NCBI GenBank assembly: GCA_018369555.1
Contig: JAGZCC010000003.1
Location: 1-64,000 of the forward strand
Source: Thomasclavelia spiroformis
Lineage (GTDB): Bacteria; Bacillota_I; Bacilli_A; Erysipelotrichales; Coprobacillaceae
DNA length: 64,000 nt
Direction of reading: 5' to 3'
Part shown: piece by piece, positions 26,369 to 34,994 of the stretch
Layout: each line of letters opens with the position of its first letter
Numbering within the stretch: position 1 is the stretch's first letter
The notes under the pieces: generated by a model
Database searches by the model: none
Told to the model about the DNA's origin: nothing
The model's input: only the letters and a program-made list of their open reading frames with translations
Translations under genes and position numbers: made by a program

Positions 26369-27217
26369 ATGATGAAAAAGGTTATAAATGTACTTTTAAC
26401 TATAATGATGATTTGTGTTGTTGTCTTGCTAGTAATTAGTTTATCAATTCGAACAATATCAACTAAAACTATTAGTAATGCATTTTTTGAAGAAGAAATA
26501 AGTAATAATATGAAAGAGGTCTTAGTAAATACTTTTCCTGATGTAAGTAGTGAAAATATTAAAGTACTAGAAAATACAATAAAAGATAATGAGGCTATAA
26601 ATGAAGTGGCAAATGATTTATTGAATCATATTAATGATTCAATTAGTAATGGTAATCAAGTTGATAGTGAAACAATATTAAATGAAATATCAGTTGCTAT
26701 TGATCAAAGCATTTCGCTAATAGAAGAGGTGCTAAAAAAAGATATTTCTAAAGAGCAGGTAAAAGAAATTCAAAGTAAGATAACTGATGAAAATAGCAAT
26801 CTAAGAAATCAAATCGATCAAACAATTGATAAAATAGAAAATATAAATTCTCCAGCTAAACAAGTTATTAAAACATACAATGCTTTAGATAATAATGTAA
26901 CCAAGATAATATGTATTATAAGTTTAGTTGTGATTATTGCACTACTTGGAATTATCAATAAATCATTTTTTAAGTGGTCATTGTTTTCAGGCGTTTCATT
27001 AATTGTATCGGGTATTGTTGTGGGGATGATAGTACCGATGATAGTTAATGTAATAGAGGAGGCTATTGCGCAAAGATTTTCTGGTATGACGATTGATATA
27101 GCAGTTGATAGTTTAAATATGGCAGGGATTATTTGTGGTTTTATAGGAGTGATATTAATTATTGTATATGCTATTTTAAAGCGTCGATATCGTAGGTATG
27201 AGAGACATTATTATTAA
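26369..27217 (+). CDS. Membrane protein, unknown function
   Basis: 282 residues with an N-terminal membrane segment (about 5-28), a predicted extracytoplasmic helical region (about 35-175) rich in Asn, Ile and Glu with coiled-coil character, then three hydrophobic segments (about 182-202, 206-228, 250-272) and a basic KRRYRRYERHYY tail. AAAGGAGGA precedes the first ATG; a second ATG follows immediately. I do not recognise the family. It stands alone, followed by a terminator. Confidence 0.7.
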   Translation: MMKKVINVLLTIMMICVVVLLVISLSIRTISTKTISNAFFEEEISNNMKEVLVNTFPDVSSENIKVLENTIKDNEAINEVANDLLNHINDSISNGNQVDSETILNEISVAIDQSISLIEEVLKKDISKEQVKEIQSKITDENSNLRNQIDQTIDKIENINSPAKQVIKTYNALDNNVTKIICIISLVVIIALLGIINKSFFKWSLFSGVSLIVSGIVVGMIVPMIVNVIEEAIAQRFSGMTIDIAVDSLNMAGIICGFIGVILIIVYAILKRRYRRYERHYY

Positions 27218-27228
27218 GATATGTAAAG

Positions 27229-27267
27229 AAAAGATAACTAAGACAGTTAATAATTGGTTATCTTTTT
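27229..27267 (+). terminator. Intrinsic terminator after the membrane protein
   Basis: AAAAGATAAC (27229-27238) pairs with GTTATCTTTT (27257-27266), then T. Confidence 0.8.
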
Positions 27268-27613
27268 AAATTGAATTTTTGAAATTAATTTGTATTATAT
27301 TTTTTATTAAAAATGAGAAAAAAATTTTTTTGTTAATTATGGTGTATTAGATTTGATTTATCTTAATATAATTGTTAAAATTCTAAGCGTTAAATGAATT
27401 TAATGTTAAAAATTGCTTTTTTGGAGATATTTAGGAAAAAGCAACATCTTAAAATAAAGGTTATTTTGTAAAATAATCATCTTAAATTTTTTATTTACTA
27501 ATTTTCTAAAAAAGAAGAAATTTAGTGTAATATCGGTTATAATTTAGAAATGTTTGGTGAAATGATTAAGCATTCAAGTTTTAATTTGATATTATATAAA
27601 CAATAATTTTATA
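27268..27613 (+). other. Leader region of nrdD with two inverted repeats
   Basis: About 350 AT-rich bases without a gene. TTGCTTTTT (27413-27421) pairs with AAAAAGCAA (27436-27444), and TTATTTTGTAAAATAA (27461-27476) is a compact palindrome that could bind a regulator. I looked for NrdR boxes and found none that convinced me. Confidence 0.4.
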
Positions 27614-27628
27614 GGAGGGAAAGTATGT

Positions 27629-29788
27629 ATGAAGGTAATTAAAAGAGATGGACAAAAAGTCGATTTTGATGCATCGAAAATTGAAAATGCGATTTTAAAG
27701 GCAATGAAATGTGGTAGTGGGATTGTTGATACAAAATGTGCTCATGATATTGCTGGTGAAATTGAAAAATGGCATGAGTTTGATGGAAATAATATTTCAA
27801 TTTATCGTATTGAAGGACAAGTTTTTGAAAAATTAATTGAAAAAGGACAAATTTTAACTGCAAAGGCTTATGAAGGTTATCGCAAAGTAAGAGAGTTTCA
27901 ACGTGAAACTAATACAATCGATAAAGAAATTTATGGAATTGTTAATCAAACTAATAAAGAAGCTATGGAAGAAAATTCCAATAAAGATGCTACTGTTTTA
28001 GCAACTCAAAGAGATTTGATTGCAGGTGAATTTTCTAGAGATTATTGTCGTAGATTATTGTTGCCTCCAAAGATTGTTCAAGCTCATGATGATGGAATCA
28101 TTCATTTTCATGATATGGATTATTATATACAAAAGATGCATAATTGTGACTTAGTTAATTTAAAGGATATGTTTGCAAAAGGAACAGTAATTAATGATAA
28201 ATTAATTGAAACACCTAAATCATTACAAACAGCTTGTACAGTTGCTACACAAATTGTACAACAAGTTGCAAATGGTCAATATGGTGGCCAAACTATTTCA
28301 TTAGCTCACTTATCTCCATATGTAAGATTAAGTTATGAAAAACATCAACGTAATGTACGTCGAGAAGGTCAATTAGTAGGGATAGATTATACACAAGAAC
28401 AGGTGGATAAAATTGCTAATGCAAGATTGAAGGATGAAATTAAGGCAGGAATTCAAACAATCCAATATCAAATTAATACATTTTCTACTACAAATGGACA
28501 AGCACCATTTTTATCGATATTTATGTATTTAAGAGAAGAACCAGAATACATTAAAGAAACAGCTATGTTAATAGAGGAAACATTAAGACAAAGATATGTT
28601 GGAATGAAAAATCCAGTAGGTGCATATGTAACACCGGCATTTCCTAAATTACTTTATGTATTAGATGATAATAATGTACCTCAAGATAGTGAATATCGTT
28701 ATTTAACAGATTTAGCTGTAAAATGTGTTTCTAAACGAATGATGCCTGATTTTATTTCTGCTAAAATTATGAGAGAGAATTATGAAGGTGAAGTATTCCC
28801 ATGTATGGGATGTCGTAGTTTTTTATCTCCTTGGAAAGATGAAAACGGTAAATATAAATGGTATGGTCGTTTTAATCAGGGCGTAGTAACGCTAAATTTA
28901 GCTGATGCAGGATTATCTGCAAATCATAATCTTGAAGTTTTTTGGAAGATTTTAGATGAAAGACTTGAATTATGTAAAGAAGCATTATTATTAAGACATG
29001 AAAGTTTAAAGGAAACTGTTGGTGATGTTAGTCCAATTCATTGGCGCTATGGGGCATTAGCACGTTTAAAACCAGGTGAAACAATTGATAAATTATTAGA
29101 AAATGGATATTCAACAATTTCTTTAGGTTACATTGGATTATATGAATGTGTTGTTGCTTTGATTGGTAATACACATACTTCTAAAGAAGGTAATGAATTA
29201 GCAACAAAGATCATGAAACGTTTAAGAGAAGCTTGTGATAGCTGGAAAGAAGAAACAGGACTTGGATTTGGTTTATATGGAACTCCGGCTGAATCGACAA
29301 CATATACTTTTGCAAGAGCGTTGAAAAAACGTTTTGGAATTGTAGAAGGAATTACAGATAAAGATTATTTAACTAATTCTTATCATGTTAATGTTAAAGA
29401 ACATATTGATGCTTTTGAAAAACTTGGAATAGAAGCAAAATTCCAAAAATTATCATCAGGTGGAGCAATTAGTTATGTTGAAGTTACTAATATGTCTGAA
29501 AATTTGGATGCTCTTAGTGAATTGATTGATTATATGTATGACACTATTCAGTATGCGGAAATTAATACTAAATCAGATTATTGTCAAGAATGTGGTTTTG
29601 ATGGTGAAATTTTATTAGATGAAAATCGTGAATGGTATTGCCCAAATTGTGGTAACAGAAATCATAAGACTTTAAATGTGTGTCGTCGTACTTGTGGATA
29701 TTTAGGTGATAATTTCTGGAATCAAGGAAGAACTCAAGAAATAGCTGAACGTTTTGTTCATTTAGATAATCATTTATTAGGTGAGTAA
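27629..29788 (+). CDS. nrdD: Anaerobic ribonucleoside-triphosphate reductase
   Basis: Class III ribonucleotide reductase, making dNTPs with a glycyl radical under anoxic conditions. An ATP-cone (about 2-90) gives allosteric control; the C-terminal zinc site is CQEC and CPNC; the radical Gly is about Gly690 in RRTCGYLG. The length of 719 residues is standard. An AGGAGGG site precedes the ATG. It is followed 2 bases later by its activase nrdG. No aerobic NrdAB or NrdEF is in view, consistent with an obligate anaerobe. Confidence 0.96.
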   Translation: MKVIKRDGQKVDFDASKIENAILKAMKCGSGIVDTKCAHDIAGEIEKWHEFDGNNISIYRIEGQVFEKLIEKGQILTAKAYEGYRKVREFQRETNTIDKEIYGIVNQTNKEAMEENSNKDATVLATQRDLIAGEFSRDYCRRLLLPPKIVQAHDDGIIHFHDMDYYIQKMHNCDLVNLKDMFAKGTVINDKLIETPKSLQTACTVATQIVQQVANGQYGGQTISLAHLSPYVRLSYEKHQRNVRREGQLVGIDYTQEQVDKIANARLKDEIKAGIQTIQYQINTFSTTNGQAPFLSIFMYLREEPEYIKETAMLIEETLRQRYVGMKNPVGAYVTPAFPKLLYVLDDNNVPQDSEYRYLTDLAVKCVSKRMMPDFISAKIMRENYEGEVFPCMGCRSFLSPWKDENGKYKWYGRFNQGVVTLNLADAGLSANHNLEVFWKILDERLELCKEALLLRHESLKETVGDVSPIHWRYGALARLKPGETIDKLLENGYSTISLGYIGLYECVVALIGNTHTSKEGNELATKIMKRLREACDSWKEETGLGFGLYGTPAESTTYTFARALKKRFGIVEGITDKDYLTNSYHVNVKEHIDAFEKLGIEAKFQKLSSGGAISYVEVTNMSENLDALSELIDYMYDTIQYAEINTKSDYCQECGFDGEILLDENREWYCPNCGNRNHKTLNVCRRTCGYLGDNFWNQGRTQEIAERFVHLDNHLLGE

Positions 29789-29790
29789 TA

Positions 29791-30303
29791 ATGAGATATG
29801 CACAAATTAGAAAAACAGATATAGCCAATGGTGAAGGTATAAGGGTTTCTTTATATGTTCAAGGATGTCATCGTCACTGTTTTAATTGTTTTAATCAAGA
29901 AACATGGGATTTTTGTGGTGGTGAAGAATTTGGAGCTGATATTGAAGATGTTTTGATTGATCTAATTAATCGTCCGCATATTTCGGGACTAACAATTCTT
30001 GGTGGAGAACCATTAGAGTTAGAAAATAGAAATGATGTTTTTAAACTATTAAAGCGGGTTAAAGAGTGTTGCAAAGATAAAACAATTTGGCTCTATTCAG
30101 CTTTTTTATATGAAGATATTAAGAAATTTGATGTTGATATATTATCTTATGTAGATGTATTAGTTGATGGTCCATTTGTAGATGAATTGAAGGATCGTAA
30201 ACTTAGATTTAGGGGATCATCGAATCAAAGAATTATTGATGTAAAAAACTCTTTAAAGAATGATACAATTGTTTTATTTGCGGATAGTAGATTTTATAAA
30301 TAA
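29791..30303 (+). CDS. nrdG: Anaerobic ribonucleotide reductase activating protein
   Basis: Radical-SAM activase for NrdD. CxxxCxxC is visible as GCHRHCFNCFN (about 27-37), and ILGGEPLELEN near 70 is the SAM-binding GGE region. 170 residues, typical of this minimal activase, with no ferredoxin insert, unlike the activase at 2068-2964. Its ribosome site, AGGTGAG, lies in the last codons of nrdD. Confidence 0.95.
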   Translation: MRYAQIRKTDIANGEGIRVSLYVQGCHRHCFNCFNQETWDFCGGEEFGADIEDVLIDLINRPHISGLTILGGEPLELENRNDVFKLLKRVKECCKDKTIWLYSAFLYEDIKKFDVDILSYVDVLVDGPFVDELKDRKLRFRGSSNQRIIDVKNSLKNDTIVLFADSRFYK

Positions 30304-30420
30304 TTGTTTAAAGGTTAGTTATTATAAATTAGGAAAATTAAAATATTATTAAAAGTGTGATTTGATATATTTTTTGATTTTTATATGTAATAAGCTAAAA
30401 ATTGTATAAGATGTAAGATT

Positions 30421-30445
30421 AAGGTGGGATAGCCCACCTTTTTAG
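30421..30445 (+). terminator. Intrinsic terminator downstream of nrdDG
   Basis: AAGGTGGG pairs with CCCACCTT over ATAG, then five T and A. It is about 118 bases past the nrdG stop; the bases between hold nothing I can name. Confidence 0.85.
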
Positions 30446-30465
30446 TTAGAAATTTTTTGGGTAAG

Positions 30466-30497
30466 AGATGTTTTAGAGTAATTATTCTAAAACATCT
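30466..30497. repeat. Perfect 12-bp inverted repeat in the nrdG-pssA gap
   Basis: AGATGTTTTAGA (30466-30477) pairs perfectly with TCTAAAACATCT (30486-30497) across eight bases. The T-run after it is poor, so it is not an obvious terminator. It lies 20 bases after the nrdDG terminator. Confidence 0.6.
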
Positions 30498-30616
30498 TAT
30501 TATTTGGAAAAGAATTTAAAAATTATAGATGATCTCTAGTATTTAATTAACATTAAATTAGTGCTTTTTATGGCTGTCATAAATATTGTCAAAGATTTAA
30601 CTTAATGATATTGTTC

Positions 30617-30645
30617 TTGAACCAGTATTTTTAAGAGTATATAAT
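30617..30645 (+). promoter_or_regulatory. Strong sigma-A promoter inside the nrdG-pssA gap
   Basis: TTGAAC (30617-30622), exactly 17 bases, then a perfect TATAAT (30640-30645). No coding sequence starts within 300 bases, and a terminator follows about 110 bases downstream. Confidence 0.75.
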
Positions 30646-30651
30646 ATAGGT

Positions 30652-30772
30652 GTTAATTGTAGCGATAGCTAAGAGATAAAATGAATTTTAACTTAATTTG
30701 TCGATGGTTTTGATTAGATGGATAGAATCTTTTTAGCTATCATAGATTCAACAGGCGAATTTCCGCCTTTTT
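30652..30772 (+). ncRNA. Candidate small RNA of about 120 nt
   Basis: Bounded by the consensus promoter at 30617-30645 and the intrinsic terminator AGGCG/CGCCT plus T-run (30754-30772). A long-range stem joins GATAGCTAA (30664-30672) to TTAGCTATC (30733-30741), extended inward by AGAT/ATCT. Inside the loop is a ten-codon frame (MNFNLICRWF) starting at an ATG after AAGAGA, so a leader peptide or dual-function RNA is possible. I do not recognise an RNA family; 6S RNA would be longer and differently shaped. Confidence 0.5.
30753..30772 (+). terminator. Intrinsic terminator of the candidate small RNA
   Basis: AGGCG (30754-30758 region) pairs with CGCCT (30764-30768), followed by TTTTTC. The stem is short but GC-rich in an otherwise AT-rich gap. 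Confidence 0.7.
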
Positions 30773-30934
30773 CTTTTATAAGTTTTTATGATATAGGATA
30801 TTAGAAACAATTATTTGTATTGTTTAAATAAAAATATTAATTTAAAGTAGTTATTTTAAAAATGTTTTTGGTTATTATAGAAGGGTTATTTAAAAGACAA
30901 AATTTATATTAATGTACATTATTAGTTAAATATA

Positions 30935-30943
30935 TGCTATACT
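30935..30943 (+). promoter_or_regulatory. Extended -10 element for pssA
   Basis: TGCTATACT (TG, one base, TATACT) lies 34 bases upstream of the pssA ATG, after the sRNA terminator, suggesting that pssA-psd-soj-spo0J has its own promoter. Confidence 0.5.
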
Positions 30944-30976
30944 ATTTTTGTCAAAAAAATTATAGGGAGTAGAAAA

Positions 30977-31591
30977 ATGATCGGTTATTATAGTTATACG
31001 GTTATTCTTACATATTTGTCATTAGTGTTTGCAATGGCAGGAATTCATTTATCATTTAATGGGATGTATCAGTGGGCATTTATATGTTTGATAATGTGTG
31101 GTATTTGTGATACATTTGATGGAATGGTGGCTCGTAGCAAAAAAAATCGTACTGATGAAGAAAAACGTTTTGGAATTCAAATTGATTCACTATGTGATTT
31201 GGTTGCATTTGGTGTTTTTCCAGCTATTCTAGGATATAATGTAGGTTTAAGTTCAATTGGCTGGTTAGCAATAGAAATTTTTTATGTCTTAGCAGCAGTG
31301 ATAAGATTAGCGTATTTTAATGTTAAAGAAGAAACTAGACAACAAGAAACAGATGAAAAAAGAAAATATTATCAGGGATTACCTGTGACAGCATCATCTT
31401 TTATTTTGCCATTAGCTTATGCTTTAAGATATGTTATTTTTGAGTTATCATATTTATATGGAGCATTGATGCTAATTATAGGAATTTTATTTATTATTGA
31501 TTTTAAAGTGCCTAAAGTTCAATCAAAAGGATTAGCAGCTTTAGGAATCCTTGTTATTATTGAGCTAATTCAGATTGTGGTGATGAAATGA
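30977..31591 (+). CDS. pssA: CDP-diacylglycerol-serine O-phosphatidyltransferase
   Basis: Integral membrane CDP-alcohol phosphatidyltransferase that makes phosphatidylserine. The family signature is complete: CDTFDGMVAR, then FGIQIDSLCD about 18 residues later, giving the DG..AR...G...D...D pattern that binds the metals. 204 residues with about six membrane helices. A TAGGGAG site precedes the ATG. It overlaps psd by four bases (ATGA), so the two consecutive steps to phosphatidylethanolamine are co-translated. Confidence 0.93.
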   Translation: MIGYYSYTVILTYLSLVFAMAGIHLSFNGMYQWAFICLIMCGICDTFDGMVARSKKNRTDEEKRFGIQIDSLCDLVAFGVFPAILGYNVGLSSIGWLAIEIFYVLAAVIRLAYFNVKEETRQQETDEKRKYYQGLPVTASSFILPLAYALRYVIFELSYLYGALMLIIGILFIIDFKVPKVQSKGLAALGILVIIELIQIVVMK

Positions 31592-32463
31592 TAGTTGTTG
31601 ACCGTTTAGGAAATATTATAAATAATGGTGAAAAACAAAATAATTTCTTGAAAAAACTTTATGGTACATTTATTGGAAGATGTGTTTTAAAAATTCTTGT
31701 TTGCCGGTTTGTCAGTAATATTGGTGGTTGGTATATGAATTCTAGTTTGTCTAAGCATATGATAAAATCATTTATTGAGGAAAATAAAATTGATATGTCT
31801 CAGTATGTTGATAAGGAATTTACAAGTTATAATGATTTTTTTACACGTAAGATAATCGAAGGAAAACGTCCTTTTTTAATGAATGATAATGTATTAATTA
31901 GTCCTGCCGATTCTAAATTATCGTGCTATCGAATAGATGATGATAGCTGTTTTATGATAAAGAATACAATGTATTCTTTATCAGATTTATTGGATAATGA
32001 TATATTAGCTAAAGAATATTTAAACGGTTATTGTTTAATTTTTAGGTTGAGCGTAGATGATTATCATCGTTATAGTTATATTGATGATGGAAAAATTGTT
32101 GAAAGTAGATATATACCGGGTGAATTTCATACAGTTAATCCAATAGCAAATGATTATTATCCAATTTATAAGCGTAATAGTCGTAATTATACTATTATTG
32201 AATCGAAGAATTTTGATAAAATGATTCAAATGGAAGTTGGGGCAATGATGGTTGGTAAAATTGTCAATTATGATAGAAAGTATTGTCATAAAGGCGAGGA
32301 AAAGGGATATTTTGAATTTGGCGGATCTACAGTAATTATCTTATTTAAAGAAAATCAAGTGATTATTGATGATGATATTATTAAAAATACAAGTGAAGGT
32401 AAAGAAACTGTGATAAAATTAGGTGAAACTATAGGTAAGAAGTACTCAAGGGAGGTTAAATAA
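31588..32463 (+). CDS. psd: Phosphatidylserine decarboxylase proenzyme
   Basis: Converts phosphatidylserine to phosphatidylethanolamine at the membrane. The C-terminal FGGSTVIILF holds the self-cleavage site, with Ser247 becoming the pyruvoyl group; VDDYHRYSY contains the catalytic His. At 291 residues it resembles clostridial type enzymes. Its TAA stop shares a base with the soj ATG, an unusual coupling of lipid synthesis to chromosome partition. Confidence 0.92.
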   Translation: MIVVDRLGNIINNGEKQNNFLKKLYGTFIGRCVLKILVCRFVSNIGGWYMNSSLSKHMIKSFIEENKIDMSQYVDKEFTSYNDFFTRKIIEGKRPFLMNDNVLISPADSKLSCYRIDDDSCFMIKNTMYSLSDLLDNDILAKEYLNGYCLIFRLSVDDYHRYSYIDDGKIVESRYIPGEFHTVNPIANDYYPIYKRNSRNYTIIESKNFDKMIQMEVGAMMVGKIVNYDRKYCHKGEEKGYFEFGGSTVIILFKENQVIIDDDIIKNTSEGKETVIKLGETIGKKYSREVK

Positions 32464-33233
32464 TGACAAAAATAATCGCAATTACAAATCAAAAAGGAGG
32501 AGTTGGAAAAACAACTACTAGTATTAATTTAGCAGCAGCGCTTGCAAAAGCTAAAAATAGGGTACTTCTAGTCGATATGGATCCTCAAGCAAATGCTACA
32601 CAAGGTATTGGGATTGATCGTGATAATATTGAATTGTCAACATATAATATTATCGTTGAAGAATGTGAGATGAAAGATGTAATTGTTCCTTCATATATTG
32701 CTAAATTAGATGTTGCTCCTGGGAGTATTGATTTAGCTGGTGCTGATCTAGAATTAGCAAATATAAAAAGAGGACGAGAACAACGTTTAAAAAAGGCAAT
32801 AGATCAAATTAAAGAAGAATATAATTACATAATTATTGATTGTCCTCCGGCATTAGGATTATTAAATACTAATGCTCTTACTGCTTGTGATTCGGTTTTA
32901 ATTCCAGTACAATGTGAATATTATGCATTAGAGGGGCTGACACAGCTATTGAATACAATTTTATTAACACAAAGTGTTTTTAATCCACGTTTAACAATAG
33001 AAGGTATTTTATTAACAATGTTGGATCAACGAACTAATTTAGGGGTTGAAGTTTCTCAAGAAGTTCGCAAATATTTTAAGGAAAAAGTATATAAGACAGC
33101 AATTCCAAGAAATATTAAACTCTCTGAAGCTCCATCAGAAGGACTAGCAATTTTTGATTATGATAATAATTCAGAGGGAGCTAGAGCATATCGAGATTTT
33201 GCAAAGGAAGTGTGTAAACGTAATGCCAAGTAA
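32463..33233 (+). CDS. soj: Chromosome partitioning ATPase ParA (Soj)
   Basis: Deviant-Walker ATPase that works with Spo0J in origin segregation and control of DnaA. KGGVGKTT near residues 10-17 is the deviant Walker A with the signature Lys, VDMDPQANAT follows, and IIDCPPALG is Walker B. 256 residues, normal. GGAGG lies 11 bases upstream within psd. It overlaps spo0J by 11 bases. Confidence 0.95.
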   Translation: MTKIIAITNQKGGVGKTTTSINLAAALAKAKNRVLLVDMDPQANATQGIGIDRDNIELSTYNIIVEECEMKDVIVPSYIAKLDVAPGSIDLAGADLELANIKRGREQRLKKAIDQIKEEYNYIIIDCPPALGLLNTNALTACDSVLIPVQCEYYALEGLTQLLNTILLTQSVFNPRLTIEGILLTMLDQRTNLGVEVSQEVRKYFKEKVYKTAIPRNIKLSEAPSEGLAIFDYDNNSEGARAYRDFAKEVCKRNAK

Positions 33234-34137
33234 TACAAAAAAGAGTCCTGCTACAAAAAAAAGCAGTACCGTTAAAAATAAAAAATTAGGAAAAGGATTA
33301 GATGCTATTTTTGGTGGAGATATTTCTACACTAATTGATGATATTGAAAAAAATACTCCTGAAACAAAGCATGTTGATATTTCTTTAGACGAAATTCGTC
33401 CAAATCCATATCAGCCACGTAAATTATTTGATGAAGAAAAATTAGAAGAATTAGCAATATCAATTAAAGAACATGGTATTTTTCAACCAGTTATTTTAAA
33501 AGCATCTATCCAAGGTTATGAAATTGTTGCCGGTGAAAGAAGATGTCGTGCTGCTAAAAAAGCAGGGTTAACAACTGTTCCAGCGATTATTGTTGATTTT
33601 AGTGATGATCAAATGATGGAAATAGCATTATTAGAGAATATCCAAAGAGAAGATTTAAATTCAATTGAAGAAGCAAAAGCTTATTTATCAATGATGGATA
33701 AATTAGGACTTACTCAAGAACAGTTAGCAAAAAGAATTGGTAAATCACGAAGTTATATTGCTAATACGCTTAGACTATTACAATTACCTGAAATAATTCA
33801 AAATTATGTATTAGAAGGAAAAATATCAATGGGGCATGCTCGTTGTTTAATAACATTACCAAAAGAAAAAGCAGAGACGCTTGCTAAACGTTGTATTGAT
33901 GAAGGATTGTCTGTTCGTGATGTTGAAAATATAGTTAAGGGAATTGAATTAGGAAATAGTCGTAAAGAACGTCCTAGAGTGACAAAGGCTAAGGAATTGG
34001 TTTATGTTGAGGGATTATTGAGAAAGAAGTTTAGAACGAAAATTAAAGTAGATGAAAATACTTTAACAATAAAATATACTGATACTAAAGATTTAAATCG
34101 TATTTTGGAATTAATGGGTGTAATTGAAGAAAATTAG
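33223..34137 (+). CDS. spo0J: Chromosome partitioning protein ParB (Spo0J)
   Basis: CTP-dependent clamp loaded at parS. GKGLDAIFGG near the N-terminus contacts Soj, GERRCRAAKKAG is the CTP-binding motif, ENIQRED the switch, and LTQEQLAKRIGKSRSYIAN the parS-reading helix-turn-helix. The ATG at 33223 follows GGAAGTG; a longer frame starting at 33154 lies inside soj and lacks support. 304 residues. The ~30-residue Lys/Ser-rich start is typical. Confidence 0.95.
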   Translation: MPSNTKKSPATKKSSTVKNKKLGKGLDAIFGGDISTLIDDIEKNTPETKHVDISLDEIRPNPYQPRKLFDEEKLEELAISIKEHGIFQPVILKASIQGYEIVAGERRCRAAKKAGLTTVPAIIVDFSDDQMMEIALLENIQREDLNSIEEAKAYLSMMDKLGLTQEQLAKRIGKSRSYIANTLRLLQLPEIIQNYVLEGKISMGHARCLITLPKEKAETLAKRCIDEGLSVRDVENIVKGIELGNSRKERPRVTKAKELVYVEGLLRKKFRTKIKVDENTLTIKYTDTKDLNRILELMGVIEEN

Positions 34138-34157
34138 GTTATTTATATATTTATAGA

Positions 34158-34194
34158 AAAAAAGGCGCAACATGGAGAGGAAGTTGCACCTTTT
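34158..34194 (+). terminator. Intrinsic terminator after spo0J
   Basis: AAAAGGCGCAAC pairs with GTTGCACCTTTT with one mismatch, followed by T-rich sequence. Confidence 0.8.
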
Positions 34195-34352
34195 ATTATT
34201 ATAAGGGATAAAATTTTTGTAATCCATATAATGGGTATCCTAAATAGAAGAAATAGTCCTTTTTTGATAAAATTAAGATGATATCTAATAATTGAACATA
34301 CAATATTAATATGTTATTATTTGATAAATATTTATTATTTTATGGAGGAAAT

Positions 34353-34925
34353 ATGAGTGGAAATAAAATTAAAATAATGTCACAGGGAGCTATGTTGGCA
34401 TCATTATTTGGTATTTTAGGAATTATAAATATATATACGGGAAGTGCTTTTGATATTATTTTTTCATATATAATGGTTTTAGCTCTTGCATATTATACGT
34501 ATTTATATGATTATAAAGCGGCTTTAAGTGTATTAATGGTAACATTTGTGGTGCTATTTTTGGTGGGAGAAATGTTTTTTACTTTGTATGCTAGTATTAC
34601 TTTAATTCTTGGAGTTTTTTATGGCTATTGTTTACATAATAATAAAAGTAAACGTTTTTCTAAATACGGATTAATAATTGTATCTGCACTGAAAAATATT
34701 ATTATTTTCTTTTTATTAGGTGGGCTTTTAGGAATTGATGTTTATAAAGAGGGATTAGAGATATATCGTGATATAATGAATGTCATTCCTTGGTTAAAAA
34801 ATATTGTTACCCCAGAAATTGGTTTTGCATTGTTATGGATATTTATGTTTGTATGTGAATCATATGTTATTAGAGCATATTTTGATATTATTATTGCTAA
34901 ATTAAGTAAACGAAATAAATGTTAA
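34353..34925 (+). CDS. yybS: YybS-like DUF2232 membrane protein
   Basis: About 190 residues with around six membrane helices and few charged residues, in the position of Bacillus yybS (DUF2232) directly before gdpP-rplI-dnaB. The function is not established; transporter-like folds have been suggested for the family. The ATG at 34353 follows GGAGGAA; the upstream ATG at 34311 adds 14 unlikely residues. It is shorter than the Bacillus protein (~300), so the assignment rests partly on context. Confidence 0.75.
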   Translation: MSGNKIKIMSQGAMLASLFGILGIINIYTGSAFDIIFSYIMVLALAYYTYLYDYKAALSVLMVTFVVLFLVGEMFFTLYASITLILGVFYGYCLHNNKSKRFSKYGLIIVSALKNIIIFFLLGGLLGIDVYKEGLEIYRDIMNVIPWLKNIVTPEIGFALLWIFMFVCESYVIRAYFDIIIAKLSKRNKC

Positions 34926-34994
34926 AATGGTTTATAAAATTCTGTTTTGAGTAGTGACTGTGCTATAATAAAGTTATTAAAGGTGGTGAATGTT

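Noticed and set aside
27896..27909. GTTTCAACGTGAAAC in nrdD looks like parS
   Set aside because: The two arms are separated by three bases instead of two, which breaks the ParB-reading geometry; it also sits in conserved coding sequence.
32035..32289. Open frame on the minus strand within psd
   Set aside because: Composition of Ile, Asn and Thr repeats mirrors the psd codons on the other strand; no ribosome site.
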